Source: Methanoculleus sp.
Lineage (GTDB): Archaea; Halobacteriota; Methanomicrobia; Methanomicrobiales; Methanoculleaceae
Direction: 5' to 3'
NCBI GenBank assembly: GCA_030156625.1
Contig: JASGMC010000007.1
Span: 1-39,167, forward strand
DNA length: 39,167 nucleotides
In this document: piece after piece, positions 31,868 to 39,167 of the stretch
Layout: every line of letters begins with the position of its first letter
Numbering within the stretch: position 1 is the stretch's first letter
Notes under the pieces: generated by a model
What the model was told of the DNA's origin: nothing
The model's database searches: none
What the model saw: only the letters and a program-made list of their open reading frames with translations
Translations under genes and position numbers: made by a program

Positions 31868-32249
31868 CGGGGGCCTGCCGCCGGGCGGCCGGGATGCCCC
31901 CCGGGAGGATCGCCGAGACGGGTGCAAAAGCGGCAGCCCGGGCGAGGACGGCCCGGAGCGCTGCGTCCGGCACCGTGTAGCGCTCCCCGGTGGCGAGCTC
32001 GAAGACGACCGCCTTCCCCGTCCGCGACCGCTCCGCGCGGCCGACCGTATCCCCGAGAACCGGGCCCCGGTCATCGCGAAGCAGCCTGACCCGGGCGGGT
32101 CGCCGACCGCCGAGTGCCTGCCGGAGTTCGCCGGCCCCGGCCCCGAACCGCCGGCCGTCGAGGGCGATCTCGATGATACGGCAGGGCCTCCCCTCCTCGT
32201 CGACCGCGGCGCACCTGCTGTTCTGGAGGTAGCCTGCTCTCTCTAGCAT
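31857..32249 (-). CDS. Hypothetical protein
   Basis: 130 residues from ATG 32249 (MLERAGYLQNSRCAAVDEEG). The frame is open further upstream but has no coding character there. The N-terminal half looks like beta strands (RIIEIALDGRRFGAGAGELR, VRLLRDDRGPVLG), and the C-terminal half like a helix followed by a Pro/Ala-rich end. No family recognised. Arg-rich, GC-rich codon use agrees with the neighbours. Confidence 0.6.
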   Translation of the reverse strand: MLERAGYLQNSRCAAVDEEGRPCRIIEIALDGRRFGAGAGELRQALGGRRPARVRLLRDDRGPVLGDTVGRAERSRTGKAVVFELATGERYTVPDAALRAVLARAAAFAPVSAILPGGIPAARRQAPVTG

Positions 32250-32323
32250 ACTCCCGGAGTCTCCCGCTGGGGTCTTGAATGCGCGCCGCGCGGGGGGTGA
32301 AAGTGAGAGGTCGGGACGGGGAT

Positions 32324-33736
32324 TTAGTATCCCGGCATCTCCCACGCCTGCCACCTCGTCCGCCCGCGGGAGAGGAGGAGCGCCGCCGGCAGGATGAGGA
32401 GGAGGCTTCCGAACGCATACAGAGGGTCGAGGATTGACGCGAAGATGAGGAGAAGGAGCGCCGGGCTTATCGCGAGCAGGTAGCGGAGAAAGACCCAGGC
32501 GTGATAGAGCATCACGTTCGGGTGGAGTCCCGTGAGGTAGACCGTCACCGCGAGGGTGTAGGCCGAGACCGAGGCGAACGCGGCAAGTGCCGGGATGAAT
32601 GTCCCCGCCCCGCCGGAGGTCGCCGCCGCGAGCACGAGCACGCCGAGCGGGAGGAGGTTCGCGAGGGCGTAGCTCTTCAGTTTCGCGTCGATCACCTCCG
32701 AGACCTCCACCGGCAGGAAGGCGTAGGAGGTGAAGGAGTCGAACTCGGTCAGCCAGTTGTAGATGGTGGCCGATATCACCCCGAGCAGGGCAGAAAAGAC
32801 CACGAGGGGATCGATCCCGGGGATGAACCGGATCAGGACCCTCAGGCAGACCCAGACGAGGCCGAGGGGGAAGAGGAACGAGAAGATCACCTTACCGGCA
32901 CCGCCCTCGCTCCGGAGGAGGTCGAGGGCGTCCTTGGCGATGAAGTGCGCGCTCCCGAGGGTGCGGACCCTTTCCGCGAGGGGATCGAGGCTGTTTTTAA
33001 ACCGCTTCGTCCGGTCCGGGTAGTCGACGGTGACGAAGAGCACCGAGGCGGCTGCCGGGACCAGGATGAGAAGGAGCGAGATCGCGAGCGGTTCCACCGC
33101 GGGGTCGAGGAAGAAGGCGTACGGGGGGAGGACGGCGGAGACGGTGATCGCCCCGAGGCGGAATGCCGCAAGCGCGAGCACCGCGAGCCCCGCCGCCGTT
33201 CCGGCAAGGAGCGCGACGGAGCGTGCGTAGAGGGTCGAGAGGAAGCAGACGGCGGAGAGGCCGAGAAGGAAGGCGAGCGCGAGTGAGACGAACGCGAGGA
33301 CCGCCAGACCCGGATCGAGGCCGATGAAGGGCGTCGCCGCCGCAAACCCGGCCGCGAAGGGGAGGACGTAGAGCAGGATGTAGTAGACGGTATCCTTCAC
33401 CAGGAACGCGGCGAATATCCGCCGCTCCGAGACCGGGAGGCTCCGGGAGGCGTAGGCGACGAGACTTGCCTGCCCGAACCGCCGGTTCATGAACTCCCGG
33501 CCCATGAGGCCGAACGACCCCACCATCACGCCCATGAGCAGGAAGAGAGCGTGCGCAAAGAGCGCGACCGCGTCGTACGGGAGCACGTCTGCAAAGAGCG
33601 GGAGGGTGAGCGACCCGAGAAGGGCAAAGACCGCGATGACCGCCGGGAAGAGGGCGAACCCGAGGCTCCCGAAGATCGTCGAGTGCATCCGCCACTCTTC
33701 CTTCATCATCGCGCAGAAGAGGTCAGGCACCGGCAT
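32324..33736 (-). CDS. ABC transporter permease
   Basis: 470 residues from ATG 33736 (MPVPDLFCAMMKEEWRMHST), overlapping the ATPase gene by 14 bases. It has about twelve hydrophobic segments in two halves separated by the charged stretch DRTKRFKNSLDPLAERVRTL (about residues 235-275). The N-terminal FCAMMKEEWRMHST elbow is typical of ABC-2-like exporters. With its ATPase it would move a drug, lipid or peptide outward; the substrate is unknown. Confidence 0.85.
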   Translation of the reverse strand: MPVPDLFCAMMKEEWRMHSTIFGSLGFALFPAVIAVFALLGSLTLPLFADVLPYDAVALFAHALFLLMGVMVGSFGLMGREFMNRRFGQASLVAYASRSLPVSERRIFAAFLVKDTVYYILLYVLPFAAGFAAATPFIGLDPGLAVLAFVSLALAFLLGLSAVCFLSTLYARSVALLAGTAAGLAVLALAAFRLGAITVSAVLPPYAFFLDPAVEPLAISLLLILVPAAASVLFVTVDYPDRTKRFKNSLDPLAERVRTLGSAHFIAKDALDLLRSEGGAGKVIFSFLFPLGLVWVCLRVLIRFIPGIDPLVVFSALLGVISATIYNWLTEFDSFTSYAFLPVEVSEVIDAKLKSYALANLLPLGVLVLAAATSGGAGTFIPALAAFASVSAYTLAVTVYLTGLHPNVMLYHAWVFLRYLLAISPALLLLIFASILDPLYAFGSLLLILPAALLLSRGRTRWQAWEMPGY

Positions 33737-34454
33737 CACCCCGCACCAGGTCGAGGAAGAAGGACTCCAGGTGCCTGCCGGACCCGATGAGGTCTTCGAG
33801 CTGGCCGGCGTGAAGGAGCCTGCCGTTGTGGATGACCCCGATACGGTCGCAGATCTCCTCGGCGATCTCGAGGATATGGGTGGAGAAGAAGACGGTCCCG
33901 CCGCCCTGGACATACTCGCGCAGGAAGTCCTTGACCGTCCGCTGCATGATGGGGTCCAGGTTGATCAACGGCTCGTCGATGAGGGCGAGCTCTGGTTCGT
34001 GGAGGAACGCCTGCGAAAACATCAATTTCTGCCGGGTGCCCCTTGAGAGGTCCTTGCAGAGGACGTTCCGTTTGTCCCCAAACTCCAGCAGGTCGAACCA
34101 GCGATCGCACCGCTCGTCTACGTCGTCGAGGCTCCTTATGCGGGCCACGAAACGGAGGTACTCCTCCGCGGTGAGGAAACTCGGCGGCGTCTCCTGCTCG
34201 GGGATGATCCCGACGAGTCCCCGGACCCCGATGGGGTCTTTCGCCGCATCGAGCCCCATCACCCGGGCCGACCCGGAGGTCGGCGGGATCTGCCCGGTCA
34301 GCATCCGGATCATCGTCGTCTTGCCCGAACCGTTCGGCCCGAGCAGGCCGAAGAGTTCCCCCTCCGTGACGGTGAACGATACCCTGTTCACCGCGGTGAC
34401 GTTGCCGTACTCTTTCGTGAGGCTATCCGCCTCGATCATCTGCCGCACTCCCAT
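33723..34454 (-). CDS. ABC transporter ATP-binding protein
   Basis: 243 residues from ATG 34454, set by AGGAGG just before it. Walker A LLGPNGSGKTTMIRML, Q-loop IIPEQETPPS, signature LSRGTRQKLMFSQ (variant of LSGGQ, common in this exporter class), Walker B LALIDEPLINLDP, and H-loop FFSTHILEIAE are all intact, unlike the broken ATPase at 5357-5935. A TATA-like element at 34500-34510 (minus strand) could drive both genes. Confidence 0.92.
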   Translation of the reverse strand: MGVRQMIEADSLTKEYGNVTAVNRVSFTVTEGELFGLLGPNGSGKTTMIRMLTGQIPPTSGSARVMGLDAAKDPIGVRGLVGIIPEQETPPSFLTAEEYLRFVARIRSLDDVDERCDRWFDLLEFGDKRNVLCKDLSRGTRQKLMFSQAFLHEPELALIDEPLINLDPIMQRTVKDFLREYVQGGGTVFFSTHILEIAEEICDRIGVIHNGRLLHAGQLEDLIGSGRHLESFFLDLVRGDAGA

Positions 34455-34577
34455 TATGCGCCTCCTGATTTTTCCGTGAAAGAACATCGGCAGGACGTGT
34501 CTATAATACCTTTCTATTCCTCCACGACCGGCTTTTGCCGGGTTCCGTCGAAACCCCTCCATAAATCCTGCCGTTCT

Positions 34578-34599
34578 CCCGGCGGGGATCCCCGCCGGG
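34578..34599. repeat. 22-bp perfect palindrome
   Basis: A GC-only dyad centred on GGATCC (arms CCCGGCGGGG and CCCCGCCGGG). It lies in the 271-base gap between the divergent ABC ATPase and 2TM genes. A second small dyad (GGCGAGTCGCC) follows near 34610. It may be an operator or a hairpin near a transcription start. Confidence 0.6.
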
Positions 34600-34725
34600 C
34601 GCGAGAAGCGGCGAGTCGCCTCCCGACTGTTGTACCGTTGCCGATCCTCCTATAGCGCCTGCAGCACTGGTTCTGCGCCGGGCGGCATAGGCAGGTATAA
34701 ACGTCAGGGTTCGTAACCGGAACTC

Positions 34726-35004
34726 ATGGACGAACAGGAACGGTATGCTCATGCGAAGAGGCAGGTCGAGGAACTCAGGGGGTTCTACATGCACCTTGCG
34801 GTCTACATCGCCGTCAATCTCCTCCTCTTCGCGATCAACATGGTGACCAGCCCCGGGGCGCTCTGGTTCTACTGGGTGACCATCTTCTGGGGGATAGGCG
34901 TGGTCTTCCACGCGCTCGGTGTCTTTGCCGGGAGCCGGGTCTTCGGCAGGGAGTGGGAGGAGCGAAAGATCCGGGAGATCATGGAGCGCGAAGAGCGGCG
35001 ATGA
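34726..35004 (+). CDS. 2TM-domain protein
   Basis: 92 residues: a charged helix (ERYAHAKRQVEELRGFYMHL), two transmembrane helices (about 23-42 and 49-68), then a charged C-terminal helix ending EIMEREERR. This is the 2TM domain family, sometimes found attached to histidine kinases but here free-standing. A TATA-like GGTATAAAC lies about 30 bases upstream. Function unknown. Confidence 0.8.
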   Translation: MDEQERYAHAKRQVEELRGFYMHLAVYIAVNLLLFAINMVTSPGALWFYWVTIFWGIGVVFHALGVFAGSRVFGREWEERKIREIMEREERR

Positions 35005-35072
35005 GCCGATTCCTGCCCGGCTGCCCTTCCTGATAGAAGCACTTATCAGGTGCGACAGGTAATGCCGGTCGG

Positions 35073-37286
35073 ATGAAGACGGAGATACCCTACGACCGGT
35101 TCGCCCACGTACCGGAGCGGATCTTCGGGCTGGTCGACCTCGCGTACAACCTCTGGTGGAGCTGGCACTCCTCGGCGAGCGTGCTCTTCAAGATGCTGAA
35201 CCGGGCGGAGTGGAAGATGAGCCGACACAACCCGGTCAGGATGCTTCTCGATACCCCGCCGCGGTTCTTCGAGCGGGCGGCGGCGAACCCGGAGTACCTC
35301 CGCCGCTACGATATCATCATGCACCGGTTCCGGGAGTACATGGTGCCGGGGACGAGCTGGTTTGCGCAGCACTATCCCGGACGGGCGCCGCTGACGATTG
35401 CCTACCTCTCGAGCGAGTTCGGGCTGCACCACTCGCTCCCGTTCTACGCGGGAGGGCTCGGGATCCTTGCGGGCGACCATGTCAAGGCGTCGAGCGATCT
35501 CGGCGTGCCGACGGTCGCCGTCGGGTTCATGTACGCCGAAGGCTATCTCCACCAGCATATCGAAGCGAACGGGTGGCAGAAGAACGTCGGGGAGATCCTG
35601 GACCGTGACGCCGCCCCGGTTCTCCGGGTGTTCGATGACGACGGAAAGCAGCTTGTGGTGAAGGTGCCCCTGATCGACCCCCCCATCTACGTCGCGGTCT
35701 GGAAGGTGCAGGTGGGACGGGTCCCCCTCTACCTCCTCGATACCCATATCGACGAGAACCTCCCCGAGAACCGGAGCATCTCCCACCGCCTCTACTTAAA
35801 GGAACTCGAGTGCCGGCTCCGGCAGGAGCTGGTGCTCGGCATCGGCGGGAGGAAGGTCCTCCATACCCTCGGCGTGGAGTACTCGTCAATGCACTTAAAC
35901 GAAGGCCATTCAGCGTTCGCCCTTCTCGAGCGGCTCCGGGAGCGGCTCAGCGCCGGGATGCCGCCGGAAGCGGCTCGCGAGCAGGTCCGGGGCACCTCGG
36001 TCTTCACCACCCACACCCCTGTAGCGGCCGCCCACGACGTCTTCCCCGAAGACCTGATGGCGAAGTACTTCCGGAGTTACTGCCCGTCGCTCGGTCTTTC
36101 CTGGGACGAGTTCATGGCGCTCGGGGATGACCCGCACAACCCGGGCGCCGGGTTCAACATGACCGCTTTTGCGCTCCGGATGAGCCGTTTCCACAACGGC
36201 GTCTCAAAGAAGCACGGCCAGGTCGCCCGGGAGATGTGGCAGCCTCTCTGGCCCGACCTCACCGTGGAGGAGGTGCCGATCGACGCTATCACGAACGGCG
36301 TTCACGTGCCGACGTGGCTGAACCACCGGATCGAGGCACTCATCGACCGGTACATGGACCCGGTCTACCCGAACTGGCGTGAGGACTACGATAACCCGAC
36401 CATCTGGGAGGTGGTCGACGAGATCCCGGACGAAGAACTCTGGCGTGAGCACCAGTGGCTGAAGATGAAACTCTTTGCCCGGATCCGGGACCGGAAACGC
36501 CGCAAGTGGGCCGGGCACCGGGATGAGCCCGCGAATCTCGCGGCCGAGGGACTCATGCTCGACACCCCGGCGTTGACGATCGGGTTTGCCCGCCGGTTCG
36601 CCGAATACAAACGAGCGGACCTGATTTTTGAGGATCTGGACCGGCTTGACAGGATCGTGAACAACCGCTGGAGGCCGGTGCAGTTCATCTTCGCCGGGAA
36701 GGCCCACCCGGCCGACGATCGGGGCAAACGGATTCTTCAGAAAATCTACCTGTACTCGCAGGACCCGCGGTTCGGCGGCCGGATCGCGTTCGTCGAGGAC
36801 TACAGCGAGCAGCTTGCGCGTTACATGGTCCACGGCGTCGACGTCTGGATGAACACCCCCACCCCGCTCATGGAGGCGAGCGGCACGAGCGGCATGAAGG
36901 CGGGGATGAACGGGGTGCTGAACCTCTCGGTCCTCGACGGCTGGTGGGTCGAAGGCTACAACGGGAGGAACGGTTGGGGTTTCGAGGGCCGCCCCCCCTC
37001 CGCGGAGGGTAACCAGCCGGATGCGGAGACACTCTACGACCTCATCGAGAACGAGATCGCACCGCTCTACTACTCGCGGACGATGGACGACGTCCCGCAC
37101 AAGTGGGTCCGGATGATGAAAGAGTCGATAAAGAGCATCGCCCCGCAGTACTGTTCCCTCCGGATGCTCAAGGAGTACGTCACCAGGTACTACCCCTCGA
37201 TCTGCATGTATGCGGCAGAGCCGGGAAGGCAGCTGGCCGGCACCGAAGGGGTCTGCCCCCCCGGCCCCGCGCCCGGGATGCGGTGA
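35073..37286 (+). CDS. glgP: Alpha-glucan (glycogen) phosphorylase, archaeal type
   Basis: 737 residues. Motifs of the short phosphorylase family: AYNLWWSWH at the N-terminus, YLSSEFGLHHSLPFYAGGLG, MHLNEGHSAFALLERL, FTTHTPVAAAHDVFP, ITNGVHVPTW, GFARRFAEYKRADL and the PLP-binding EASGTSGMKAGMNGVLNL (Lys 609). It releases glucose 1-phosphate from storage glucans. The last 20 residues are Pro/Gly rich and probably disordered. A weak TATA candidate is CACTTATC near 35041. It stands alone; the ROK kinase at 30057 may act in the same sugar metabolism. Confidence 0.93.
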   Translation: MKTEIPYDRFAHVPERIFGLVDLAYNLWWSWHSSASVLFKMLNRAEWKMSRHNPVRMLLDTPPRFFERAAANPEYLRRYDIIMHRFREYMVPGTSWFAQHYPGRAPLTIAYLSSEFGLHHSLPFYAGGLGILAGDHVKASSDLGVPTVAVGFMYAEGYLHQHIEANGWQKNVGEILDRDAAPVLRVFDDDGKQLVVKVPLIDPPIYVAVWKVQVGRVPLYLLDTHIDENLPENRSISHRLYLKELECRLRQELVLGIGGRKVLHTLGVEYSSMHLNEGHSAFALLERLRERLSAGMPPEAAREQVRGTSVFTTHTPVAAAHDVFPEDLMAKYFRSYCPSLGLSWDEFMALGDDPHNPGAGFNMTAFALRMSRFHNGVSKKHGQVAREMWQPLWPDLTVEEVPIDAITNGVHVPTWLNHRIEALIDRYMDPVYPNWREDYDNPTIWEVVDEIPDEELWREHQWLKMKLFARIRDRKRRKWAGHRDEPANLAAEGLMLDTPALTIGFARRFAEYKRADLIFEDLDRLDRIVNNRWRPVQFIFAGKAHPADDRGKRILQKIYLYSQDPRFGGRIAFVEDYSEQLARYMVHGVDVWMNTPTPLMEASGTSGMKAGMNGVLNLSVLDGWWVEGYNGRNGWGFEGRPPSAEGNQPDAETLYDLIENEIAPLYYSRTMDDVPHKWVRMMKESIKSIAPQYCSLRMLKEYVTRYYPSICMYAAEPGRQLAGTEGVCPPGPAPGMR

Positions 37287-37329
37287 TCCGGAAACCGGAG
37301 CGGGTGGCCGGCACCGGGAACCCCCCTCT

Positions 37330-37347
37330 CGGACCGGACCCGGTCCG
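37330..37347. repeat. Near-perfect dyad after the phosphorylase gene
   Basis: CGGACCGG-AC-CCGGTCCG lies 44 bases after the stop codon. It may form a 3' hairpin. A T6 run occurs further on (about 37465-37470), near AACG/CGTT. The rest of this 235-base gap shows no gene. Confidence 0.4.
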
Positions 37348-37521
37348 GCGTGCGAGCGGATCTTTTCCGGCGGCCGTTCGCGGACCGTTCCGGTGCGGCC
37401 TTATGCGACTATCCCGTATTAACCAATTTCGGAATAAACGTCCCTCTGAGCGAAACAGTTAACGTTTTTTAGCGTTGGATAGCAAACATCTCTACCGGAG
37501 GCCACTGTTCGAGGTTCTAAT

Positions 37522-38481
37522 ATGGAGAGGAAGGACGTTCTCCCGGTTCTCGCGGGTGGGCTCGTGATCCTGGTCGTCGCCCTCGTAGTGAAACCCGCCC
37601 TTCTCGGGGAGCCGATCGGCCTTGCCTCTCCTGGCTCGGTGCCGGTCCACAACCCGCCCGTATACGTCCCGCCGGCAGCGGCACCGACGGCGACTCCTTT
37701 CCCGGATGACGGCGCGGCCTATACCCGGAATTTCCGCTGGACGGCGATCGACGGCGGCGTCCGGACGACGGAGGTCACGGTCCCGGAAGCGCTCTTCCTT
37801 GAACACCGGGAGACCCCGCGGTTCAGCGACTATAATTCCTGGGGGAGGTATGCGCTCGCGGAAGCCGACCGGCCTGTTCTCGAGGACCTCGCCCGGGAGA
37901 TCGCGCCCCCGGCCGCCAATCCCGACGAGGGCTACTTCCGGTTGATGAACGTTGTCTTCTTCGTCCAGCAGATCCCCTACGATAAGGACGAAAACACGAC
38001 CTCTTACATTGAAGGCGCCCTCCCCCCTCACGCCATGTACGTGAAGGACGGCGTCGAGTATCCGAAATACCCCGTCGAGATGCTCGTCGATGGGCGGGGG
38101 GACTGCGAAGATGCGGCCATCCTGATGGGAAGACTCCTCGACGCCCTCGGCTACGATACGGTGCTGCTCCGATACTCGGATCACATGGCCCTCGGGATCC
38201 GGATGAACGAGTTCAACCCTTACTACGCAAAATACACGCCGAAATACTTCACGTACGAGGGGAAGCACTACTACTACGTCGAGGGGACGAACTATTGTGG
38301 GGGTGACGCCTTCTCAGGTGACCCCATAGCAGTCTGGGGAAAACCATATCCCATCGGGGATACCCAGGATTCGCTCCCGAGCGTGCAGTCAGAGACCCCG
38401 CAGATCATCCCGCTTCGCTACGTCCCCGAGCCGGGGGAGTACCGGATCCGTCCCGTCCGTCTGCCGGCGGGGGGAGCGTGA
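37522..38481 (+). CDS. Membrane-anchored transglutaminase-like protein
   Basis: 319 residues. One N-terminal transmembrane segment (VLPVLAGGLVILVVALVV) and then a Pro/Ala-rich stretch suggest an external protein. The transglutaminase-like core has the nucleophile in GRGDCEDAAILMGRLLDALG (Cys 195) and His 221 in RYSDHMALGI, as in archaeal transglutaminase homologues. The third residue may be in YYVEGTN. Such domains act as proteases or cross-linkers on cell surfaces. The downstream gene begins 2 bases after the stop, so the two form a pair. Confidence 0.82.
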   Translation: MERKDVLPVLAGGLVILVVALVVKPALLGEPIGLASPGSVPVHNPPVYVPPAAAPTATPFPDDGAAYTRNFRWTAIDGGVRTTEVTVPEALFLEHRETPRFSDYNSWGRYALAEADRPVLEDLAREIAPPAANPDEGYFRLMNVVFFVQQIPYDKDENTTSYIEGALPPHAMYVKDGVEYPKYPVEMLVDGRGDCEDAAILMGRLLDALGYDTVLLRYSDHMALGIRMNEFNPYYAKYTPKYFTYEGKHYYYVEGTNYCGGDAFSGDPIAVWGKPYPIGDTQDSLPSVQSETPQIIPLRYVPEPGEYRIRPVRLPAGGA

Positions 38482-38482
38482 G

Positions 38483-39100
38483 ATGGATCCCGACACCCCC
38501 GAACCGTCCGGCCTGAGGATCCCCAAGCTCCCCGACCTGAAGATCCCCAAGCTCACCGTCACCCGGGAGAAGGCGCTCGCGGCCGCCGGGACGGTGGTTT
38601 TCGTGGTGGTGGTCGCCGTCATCGGGGGGGCGATTCTTCTCAACTACACCGAAGATCAGCAGGTTGCGGCGTTCCACAGCCACGTGTCGGCATCGGAGGC
38701 CGACCTCTTCCTGGTCTCCGGGAAGATCACCTCGCATATGCGCACCCCCACAAACGATCTTTCGGTTGCCGAATGCGACGCCCATATGCGGGAGTTTGCG
38801 GCAATCGCGAGGTACGGCAGAGACGTTACGGCCTACCACCGCCGGATTGTCGCGGCCGATGCCGTCCCGGAGGCCTACGTCGGAGCGCAGTCGGCCTACG
38901 TCCGGGCGCTCGACAACCTGAACCGCGCGTTCACGTTCTGGTCGTCGGCCGCGGGCGCCTACGAGATGCGCGATTACAATGCGGCAAACCGGAACATCGC
39001 AGAAGCGGATGCGGCGTGGCGGGAGTACAACGCCGCGATCACCGATTACGACCGTGAACTCCGCGCCGCAGAAGAGGGGGCGGAAGTTCCTCCCGCCTAG
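38483..39100 (+). CDS. Membrane-anchored helical protein of unknown function
   Basis: 205 residues. The first 28 are basic and Pro-rich with a duplicated IPKLPDLKIPKL motif encoded by a 21-base direct repeat. A transmembrane helix follows (AAGTVVFVVVVAVIGGAIL, about 34-53). The rest is predicted almost all helical and Ala-rich, probably an extracytoplasmic coiled bundle. I recognise no domain. Coupling to the transglutaminase-like gene suggests a shared envelope task. Confidence 0.75.
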   Translation: MDPDTPEPSGLRIPKLPDLKIPKLTVTREKALAAAGTVVFVVVVAVIGGAILLNYTEDQQVAAFHSHVSASEADLFLVSGKITSHMRTPTNDLSVAECDAHMREFAAIARYGRDVTAYHRRIVAADAVPEAYVGAQSAYVRALDNLNRAFTFWSSAAGAYEMRDYNAANRNIAEADAAWREYNAAITDYDRELRAAEEGAEVPPA

Positions 39101-39167
39101 ACGAGGTACTTCTCCGGGACGGAGATGGTGATCTTAAAGGATTCCAGCGACTCCGAGCGGGTCACGA
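39097..39167 (-). CDS. 3' end of a minus-strand gene, truncated by the window
   Basis: The last 22 codons before a TAG (minus strand) read VTRSESLESFKITISVPEKY, then LV. The frame is open to the window edge. It overlaps the stop of the preceding plus-strand gene by 4 bases. Too short to identify. Confidence 0.55.
   Translation of the reverse strand, partial: VTRSESLESFKITISVPEKYLV

Noticed and set aside
37430-37521. Possible tRNA-like element (GTTCGAGGTTC) before the transglutaminase-like gene
   Set aside because: No acceptor stem, D arm or anticodon arm can be drawn around it.
1-39167. CRISPR arrays, insertion sequences, integrases, rRNA
   Set aside because: No regular spacer repeats, transposase motifs, attachment-site duplications or rRNA sequence were seen on either strand.

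Overview
This window reads as chromosomal DNA of a GC-rich methanogenic archaeon. The informational genes are archaeal: Orc1/Cdc6, Hel308, the KEOPS subunit Cgi121, a Pno1/Dim2-like KH protein, Rio1, a short TyrRS, a short PurA and a type II GAPDH. Gene content and codon use suggest Methanomicrobiales, perhaps Methanoculleus. That placement is inference. Genes are tightly packed, often with ATGA/GTGA overlaps. Many starts are GTG, and one is TTG.

Layout. 0-3.1 kb: 3' end of an acetyl-CoA synthetase, an OFA-type MFS transporter, a degenerate RNase III-like protein and a cyclophilin. 3.3-6.9 kb: a THEP1-like NTPase, then a partly decayed locus that looks arsenic/metal related. It holds a DGC-domain protein, a DUF2703 protein, two separated arsC remnants, a broken drug-type ABC transporter and an ArsR regulator. 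6.9-11.0 kb: a six-gene minus-strand operon, purA - Trm112-like - DUF7524-like - cbiB - pdxS - pdxT. 11.0-20 kb: replication and information processing. The orc1/cdc6 - lrp - aminotransferase operon lies between two gene-free segments. Both segments carry origin recognition box (ORB) sequences in inverted orientation. Further on are moaB, cgi121-hel308 (with another ORB over the hel308 ribosome binding site), the KH protein, rio1 and tyrS. 21-22 kb: gap.

22.4-27.5 kb is an accessory stretch in which three small families each occur twice: GNAT acetyltransferases, small membrane proteins and KTSC-domain proteins. It also holds a DUF5661 protein and a large exported protein with three repeated domains. 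An apparently unannotated structured transcript with its own TATA box lies at about 23.65-23.83 kb. 27.5-29.9 kb is a feoA-feoB-dtxR iron operon behind a perfect 16-bp DtxR-type palindrome. 30.0-31.9 kb: a ROK sugar kinase, a dual-specificity phosphatase and an IMPACT/YigZ-like protein. 32.3-34.5 kb: an intact ABC ATPase/permease pair. 34.7-39.1 kb: a 2TM protein, an alpha-glucan phosphorylase, a membrane-anchored transglutaminase-like protein and a membrane-anchored helical protein. The window closes with the 3' end of a minus-strand gene.

The most notable points are the replication origin with at least six ORB-like sites spread over about 7 kb, the candidate structured RNA, and the ars/ABC pseudogene region. 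No tRNA, rRNA, CRISPR array, insertion sequence or integrase was recognised.
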